Source of the DNA: Rhodopseudomonas sp.
GTDB taxonomy: Bacteria; Pseudomonadota; Alphaproteobacteria; Rhizobiales; Xanthobacteraceae
Assembly (NCBI GenBank): GCA_016124795.1
Contig: WGNB01000038.1
Location: forward strand, 94,415 to 158,414
Reading direction: 5' to 3'
DNA: 64,000 bases
Positions 59,579 through 64,000 of the stretch are shown one piece after another. The notes below the pieces were generated by a model. The model did not search any database, had not been told where the DNA came from, and was given only the letters and a program-made list of their open reading frames with translations. Numbering within the stretch: the first letter of the stretch is position 1; every line of letters starts with the position of its first letter. Both the position numbers and the translations under genes were made by a program.

Positions 59579-62500
59579 ATGTATCGCGACTTTTCCGGCG
59601 ACAGCGATTCTCCCGCCCAGCAGGGCGGCGCGAGCGGAATTTCCGAATCGGGCGTCGCGTCGATGGCGGGAACCGATGCCGCGATCGGCGTCGTGCAACG
59701 GGTGCAGGGCGCGGCCCGTATTCTTCGCGGCGAGGCCGGCTCTGCACGCGGTTCGGCGGCTGACTTGTTCGGCGTTCAGCCGGTCGTCGGTACCCCGCTT
59801 TTTGAAGGCGACGTGATCGAGACCGGCGCGGACGGTCTGCTCGTCATGGTGCTGGTCGACGGCACCACGTTCCAGATTTACGCCCATTCGCACTTCGCGC
59901 TCGACCGCTACACCTTCGGCGCCGACAAAGCGTCCCATGCCGCCCGGCTGCGCGCCGACAAGGGCAAGTTCGGCGTCATGGCCGGACAGATCGCGGCCGC
60001 CGGCCGTCTCGTGATCGAGACCCCGCTCGGCAAGATTCAGAACGTCGCGCCGTTGGCGGGCGTCGCCAGCCTCGGTTTCATGTTCCTGCTGTGCCTGATC
60101 GACGACGTTCAGGCGGGCAGCGAGAGCCAGACGCTGTGGCTGATCGACGACACGACGATCTCCTACAAGGATTTCGAGCACGGGGTGTTCGAACTCGTCA
60201 CCCGGGACGGCGTCCATATCATCGTCGACGATCCGGCGCAGACGATCGTCCTGCATCCGAACGGTTCGAACGTCGGCGTCGAACGGGTCACCATCGATCG
60301 GGCCCAGATCGTGGCGTTGCAGGAGGTCTATCAGCGCGCTTATGCGACCTTCGTTCAGGGCTTGCAGGATCCGTTTCTGCAGCGGCTGATCAAGACCAGT
60401 TCGGAAGCCGGCTCGAGCACGCTGTTCCAGAACGGCTTCAATCCGTTCACCGGCAAGCAGGCCTCGCTCTATGGCGATGGCTATGTGCCGCCGGCCAATC
60501 TGACGCCGCCGGCTTACAATGCGTCCTTGCCGGCGGTCGTCGTCGGCGGTGTGACCATCGGCGCGACGTTCACCTTGCGCCTGCCCGTCAGCAACGCCCA
60601 GACCGCGCCGGTTTATCTCGGTCCGAGCATCACCGGGCATGCCGACGATATTTTCCTTAATCTGACGGTTCAGCCGAACGAGAAACTGACCACGGTAGTG
60701 ATCGACGGCCTGCCGGCCGGCGAGGTGATCACTTCCGGCAGCGGCAAGACCTATCAAGGCGGCCAGTCGATCACCATTCTGGCGGCCGATTTCTATTCCG
60801 GGCTGACGTTGTCGCATTTCACCAACTCTCCCGAGACGCTGACCATCACCGCGACGGTGTTCGGCGCCGGCGGCCCGCGGCTGACGGTGACCACGCTCGC
60901 CTTGACGGTCGATGCGCCGGTCGTCGCGCAGCCGGACGCCGTGCACTGGGTCGGTCCCGATGGCGGCGACTGGAATACGGCGGCGAACTGGAGCACCGGC
61001 GCCGTGCCGATTCCGCACCAGGACGTGTTTATCGACACGGCCGGCACCGTCATCAGTTCCGGCGCCGTTGATATCGCCAGTCTGGCCATCAGCGCCGGTG
61101 CGATCCTCGATATCACCGGCGGCACTTTCACGATTGAAACCTCCGCGGTCGGTCAGCCCTTGGCCAATGACGGCACGATCGTGGTCAGCGGCGGCGGTGC
61201 GCTGTCGGTCGGCGACGCCGCGAATGCCGGCGTGGTGGTGAATTCCAATCTCATCCAGATCGATGCCGGCACGCTGACGTTTACCAACCTGTCGGTGACC
61301 AACAGCGGTGCGACAATTGAAGTCGATGCCGGGTCGACGATGAACCTCGCCGACGCCAGCATCGTCAGCGGCACGCTGACCAATGCCGGATCGGTGGTGT
61401 CGACCGGCACCGGCCTGCTCAACGGCGTCACCGTAACGACCGGCGGCACGCTGGAGGTCGCGAGCGGTACGCTGACGATCGAGAACGGCTCGGTCGACAA
61501 CGGCGGTGGCAGCATCAAGATCGACGCCGGCGCGACGCTCGCGCTTGACGGTACGACAATCACCGGCGGCGCCGTTCACGACAACGGTACGCTTCATGTT
61601 GTCGCCGACAGCACGCTCAATGGCGGCGTCGGTCTCGACGGCGGCGCGGTCAGCGTCGATGCCGGCATCACGGTGACGCTGGATAACGTGACGGTGACCG
61701 GCAGCGTCATCACCAACGCCGACAGCACCAGCACCGTCAAAATCGATAGCGGCAAGACCCTGACCTTGTCGGGCGCGACGATTCACAACGGCGCCATCGC
61801 CAATGGCGGCACGGTCCATGTCGTCGCCGACAGCACGCTGGATAGCGGCGCCAAGCTCAACAATGGCGCGGTCAGCGTGGATGGCGGCGCGACCTTGACG
61901 CTTGACGGCGCGACCGTCACCGGCAGCACCGTCACCATGGCCGATGCCACCGCCATCCTGAATGTCGACGCCGGCAAGACGCTGACCTTGTCGGGCGTGA
62001 CGATCCACGACGGCACCTTCAATATCGGCGGCACCATCCATGTCACCGCCGACAGCACCATCGACAGCGCCGCCAGTCTCAATAACGGCGAGATCGATGT
62101 CGATGCTGGCGTGACCCTGACGCTCGACCATGTGACCATCGCCGGCACGGTCATCGTGCCCGGCGCGTCGACGATTGTCGCCGACGGCAGCTTCACTGTC
62201 GATGTCAGCGGCTCCGCGTTGGCCGATAACGCGCAACTCACTTTGTCCGGCAGCGCCGCTTTTGTCGTGACCGCTCTGGTCGGCAATCTCGACGCCAGCG
62301 CGGTGACCGGCGGCTTGACCGTCACCACTGGCGACGCGGCCGATAATGCGATCTCGATTGCGGTCGGATCCGGCAACGCCACCATCAACGGCAGCACGGC
62401 CGGCGATGTCGTTACCGTCGACGCCTCGGGGCTGGCCGACAGCGGTCAACTGACGCTGACCGATGCCGCGGCCTTTTCGGTGACCGGGCTGACCGGTTCG

Positions 62501-64000
62501 ATTGACGCCAGCGGGCTGACCGGTGCGCTGACGGTCACGGCCGGCGATGCCACCGATAATGCGATTGCAGTCACGGCCGGCACTGGCGCCACGACGGTGA
62601 CGGCCAACGGCAGCGGCGACATCGTAACCGTCGATGCATCGGCCTTGCCCGACAATACGCTGCTGACCCTGAGCGGGAGTGCGAGTTTTATCGTCACCGG
62701 TCTGGCCGGTAACCTCGACGCCAGCGCGGTGACCGGCGGCTTGACCGTCACCACCGGCGACGCGGCCGATAACGCGATCTCGATTGCGGTCGGATCCGGC
62801 AACGCCACTGTCAATGGCAGCACGGCCGGCGATGTCGTTACCGTCGATGCCTCCGCCCTGGCCGACAACGGCCAACTGACCTTGACCGACAGCGCGACGT
62901 TCCATGTGACCGGGCTCACCGGTTCGATTGACGCCAGCGCGCTGACCGGCGCGCTGACGGTCACTGCCGGCGATGCTACGGATAACGCGATTGCAGTCAC
63001 CGCGGGGACCGGGGCGACGACCGTGACCGCCAATGGCGCGGGCGACACCGTAACCGTTGATGCCGCGGCCTTGCCGGACAATACGCTGCTGACCCTCAGC
63101 GGGTCGGCTGCCTTTGTCGTCACCGGCCTTGTCGGCGATCTTGACGCCAGCGCGGTGACCGGCGGCTTGACCGTGACCACGGGCGACGCCGCAGATAACA
63201 GTATCGCCGTCACCCTCGGTTCCGGCGCCGCCACGATCACCGGCAGCACCGCGGGCGATACCGTGACGGTCAATGCAGCGGCGCTGGCCGACGGCGTATT
63301 GCTGACATTGCTGGGGCTTGCCGAGTTCACCGTATCCGGCCTGAAGGGCAATCTTAAGGCCACTGCGCTTAGCGGCGCGCTCCATGTCACCACCGCCGAC
63401 GTGTCCGGTCTCTCAATCGCCACAGGCAACAGTGTCAACACCATCGACGCGACGGCCCTGGCCGCCGGCCATGTCCTGAACTTGACCGGCGATCATGCCG
63501 TGACCGTTTCGCTGGCCGCCGGCAACCTCGACGCCGGCGCGTTCACCGGCGATATCACGCTGACCGGCCTGTCGGGCGCCAATACGGTGACCACCGGTTC
63601 GGGCGCGGACACCGTGACCTTGAGCGGCGTCGAGACTGCCGGCCTGTTCGATCTCGGCGGTGGTAACGACAAGCTGACGCTGGCCAATGGCGACAACACG
63701 CTGACCGTCCACAATATCGAGACGCTGGACGCAACGGCATTGACCGCCGGTCAGGTTCTTACCTTGAGCGGCAGCGGCGCGACGGCGATCCAGCTCAACG
63801 CCGGCAACCTCGACGCCAGCGCCTTCACCGGCGACATCACGCTGACCGGCCTGTCGGGCGCCAATACGGTGACGACCGGCTCGGGCGCCGACACGGTGAC
63901 GCTGAGCGGGGCCGAGACGGCGGGTGTGTTCGACCTCGGCGGTGGTAACGACACGCTGACGCTGGCCGATGGCGACAACACGCTGACCATCCACAATATC
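59579..64000 (+). CDS. Giant FecR-domain repeat protein (surface adhesin-like), 3' truncated by window edge
   Basis: ATG 59579 is the first possible start after a stop at 59525; the frame stays open for all 1,474 codons to the window end. No N-terminal signal peptide, as in type I-secreted proteins. Residues ~30-150 hold a FecR/retention-module-like domain (TPLFEGDVIETGADGLLVMV, RLVIETPLGKIQN). Around residue 455 a VHWVGPDGGDWNTAANWSTG motif, common in large adhesins, opens the repeat zone: 74-aa repeats, then 71-aa repeats in alternating pairs, then 94-aa repeats with RTX-like LGGGNDTLTL and GSGADTVTL. Composition shifts to Thr/Ala/Gly/Asp. Probably a biofilm or cell-surface protein; the C-terminal secretion signal is outside. 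Confidence 0.9.
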   Translation, partial: MYRDFSGDSDSPAQQGGASGISESGVASMAGTDAAIGVVQRVQGAARILRGEAGSARGSAADLFGVQPVVGTPLFEGDVIETGADGLLVMVLVDGTTFQIYAHSHFALDRYTFGADKASHAARLRADKGKFGVMAGQIAAAGRLVIETPLGKIQNVAPLAGVASLGFMFLLCLIDDVQAGSESQTLWLIDDTTISYKDFEHGVFELVTRDGVHIIVDDPAQTIVLHPNGSNVGVERVTIDRAQIVALQEVYQRAYATFVQGLQDPFLQRLIKTSSEAGSSTLFQNGFNPFTGKQASLYGDGYVPPANLTPPAYNASLPAVVVGGVTIGATFTLRLPVSNAQTAPVYLGPSITGHADDIFLNLTVQPNEKLTTVVIDGLPAGEVITSGSGKTYQGGQSITILAADFYSGLTLSHFTNSPETLTITATVFGAGGPRLTVTTLALTVDAPVVAQPDAVHWVGPDGGDWNTAANWSTGAVPIPHQDVFIDTAGTVISSGAVDIASLAISAGAILDITGGTFTIETSAVGQPLANDGTIVVSGGGALSVGDAANAGVVVNSNLIQIDAGTLTFTNLSVTNSGATIEVDAGSTMNLADASIVSGTLTNAGSVVSTGTGLLNGVTVTTGGTLEVASGTLTIENGSVDNGGGSIKIDAGATLALDGTTITGGAVHDNGTLHVVADSTLNGGVGLDGGAVSVDAGITVTLDNVTVTGSVITNADSTSTVKIDSGKTLTLSGATIHNGAIANGGTVHVVADSTLDSGAKLNNGAVSVDGGATLTLDGATVTGSTVTMADATAILNVDAGKTLTLSGVTIHDGTFNIGGTIHVTADSTIDSAASLNNGEIDVDAGVTLTLDHVTIAGTVIVPGASTIVADGSFTVDVSGSALADNAQLTLSGSAAFVVTALVGNLDASAVTGGLTVTTGDAADNAISIAVGSGNATINGSTAGDVVTVDASGLADSGQLTLTDAAAFSVTGLTGSIDASGLTGALTVTAGDATDNAIAVTAGTGATTVTANGSGDIVTVDASALPDNTLLTLSGSASFIVTGLAGNLDASAVTGGLTVTTGDAADNAISIAVGSGNATVNGSTAGDVVTVDASALADNGQLTLTDSATFHVTGLTGSIDASALTGALTVTAGDATDNAIAVTAGTGATTVTANGAGDTVTVDAAALPDNTLLTLSGSAAFVVTGLVGDLDASAVTGGLTVTTGDAADNSIAVTLGSGAATITGSTAGDTVTVNAAALADGVLLTLLGLAEFTVSGLKGNLKATALSGALHVTTADVSGLSIATGNSVNTIDATALAAGHVLNLTGDHAVTVSLAAGNLDAGAFTGDITLTGLSGANTVTTGSGADTVTLSGVETAGLFDLGGGNDKLTLANGDNTLTVHNIETLDATALTAGQVLTLSGSGATAIQLNAGNLDASAFTGDITLTGLSGANTVTTGSGADTVTLSGAETAGVFDLGGGNDTLTLADGDNTLTIHNI
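61760..62203 (+). repeat. 74-aa (222-bp) tandem repeats in the giant protein
   Basis: CTGACCTTGTCGGGC recurs at 61760 and 61982, a period of exactly 222 bp. Each unit starts LTLSG-TIH and contains a VVADSTLDSG/VTADSTIDSA block and LTLDGATVTG-like strand. Further degenerate copies extend upstream to about 61240. Confidence 0.75.
62302..63350 (+). repeat. 142-aa (426-bp) tandem repeats built from two 71-aa subtypes
   Basis: GGTGACCGGCGGCTTGACCG recurs at 62302, 62728 and 63154, exactly 426 bp apart. Each 426-bp unit holds two related 71-aa subunits: one starting TGGLTVTTGDAADN and one TGALTVTAGDATDN. The third copy degenerates after about one subunit. Confidence 0.85.
63542..64000 (+). repeat. 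94-aa (282-bp) tandem repeats at the window end
   Basis: FTGDITLTGLSGANTVTTGS recurs at 63542 and 63824, a period of 282 bp; the second copy continues off the window. Each contains GSGADTVTLSG and LGGGND-LTLA-GDNTLT, resembling RTX calcium-binding nonapeptides. Confidence 0.85.

Noticed and set aside
62302..63350. Tandem repeats considered as a CRISPR array
   Set aside because: The repeats are long, in frame and lie inside one coding sequence; there are no 25-40 bp repeats with unique spacers and no cas genes.
59366..63385. Minus-strand open frame of 1,339 codons opposite the giant repeat gene
   Set aside because: It is Arg/Gly/Asp/His-rich with no recognisable domain and mirrors the repeats of the plus-strand protein. 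The plus frame has FecR and repeat domains and a fixed start, so the minus frame is a by-product of GC-rich repeats without stop codons.

Overview
This looks like about 64 kb of a high-GC alphaproteobacterial chromosome. The gene content (a complete C-P lyase system with phnF, TRAP transporters, many acyl-CoA and aromatic-acid catabolic genes), FNR/FixK-type and PhoB-type promoter sites, and one long palindromic intergenic repeat of a kind I associate with the Bradyrhizobium/Xanthobacter side of the Hyphomicrobiales all fit that order; the family is inference. I see no tRNA, rRNA, transposase, integrase or CRISPR array.

Layout. 1-4.5 kb (+): a catabolic set with an aryl-CoA ligase cut by the left edge, a RidA-like protein, a 2-keto-4-pentenoate hydratase-like protein and a GMC oxidoreductase. 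4.5-12.5 kb (-): a complete nine-gene V/A-type rotary ATPase operon. 12.7-19 kb: a sulfur/redox island with a divergent periplasmic rhodanese and a SpoIIAA-like protein, then a tight eight-gene operon (two YeeE/YedE half-transporters, a secreted Cys-Pro repeat protein, an unknown His-rich protein, a Tat-exported sulfite-oxidase-family molybdoenzyme, and a triheme cytochrome c between two paralogous membrane proteins). Two perfect FNR/FixK boxes sit in its promoters. 19-23.9 kb (-): a truncated PPDK-like phosphotransfer protein, a large PhoU-like protein, a TIGR02444-type protein and UbiX.

24-36.8 kb: a second catabolic island with an IlvD/Edd dehydratase, alpha/beta hydrolase, acyl-CoA dehydrogenase, acyl-CoA ligase, octopine-dehydrogenase-family protein and 3-hydroxyacyl-CoA dehydrogenase (+), opposed by a NicX-like metalloenzyme, an SDR and a TRAP transporter (-). 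37.2-50.4 kb: phosphonate use. phnGHIJKLMN (-) diverges from phnF, a hexapeptide transferase, a second phnM, a DUF1045 2H-phosphoesterase and phnCDE (+). PhnF-type operators and PhoB boxes can be read in the promoters.

50.5-55.8 kb: four neighbouring genes centred on cyclic nucleotides, namely a Popeye-like membrane cNMP-binding protein, a metallo-beta-lactamase-fold hydrolase, a MloK1-like cyclic-nucleotide-gated K+ channel and a SulP transporter with STAS and cNMP-binding domains preceded by a near-perfect Pho box. 55.8-64 kb: a secretion/surface locus with a TolC-like protein, a TPR protein and a FecR-domain protein (-), divergent from a giant repeat protein (+) that runs off the right edge after at least 1,474 codons.

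The two best candidates for something undescribed are the FNR-boxed sulfur/molybdoenzyme/triheme-cytochrome operon and the cluster of three membrane-bound cyclic-nucleotide effectors with a hydrolase. Both proposals rest on sequence reading alone.
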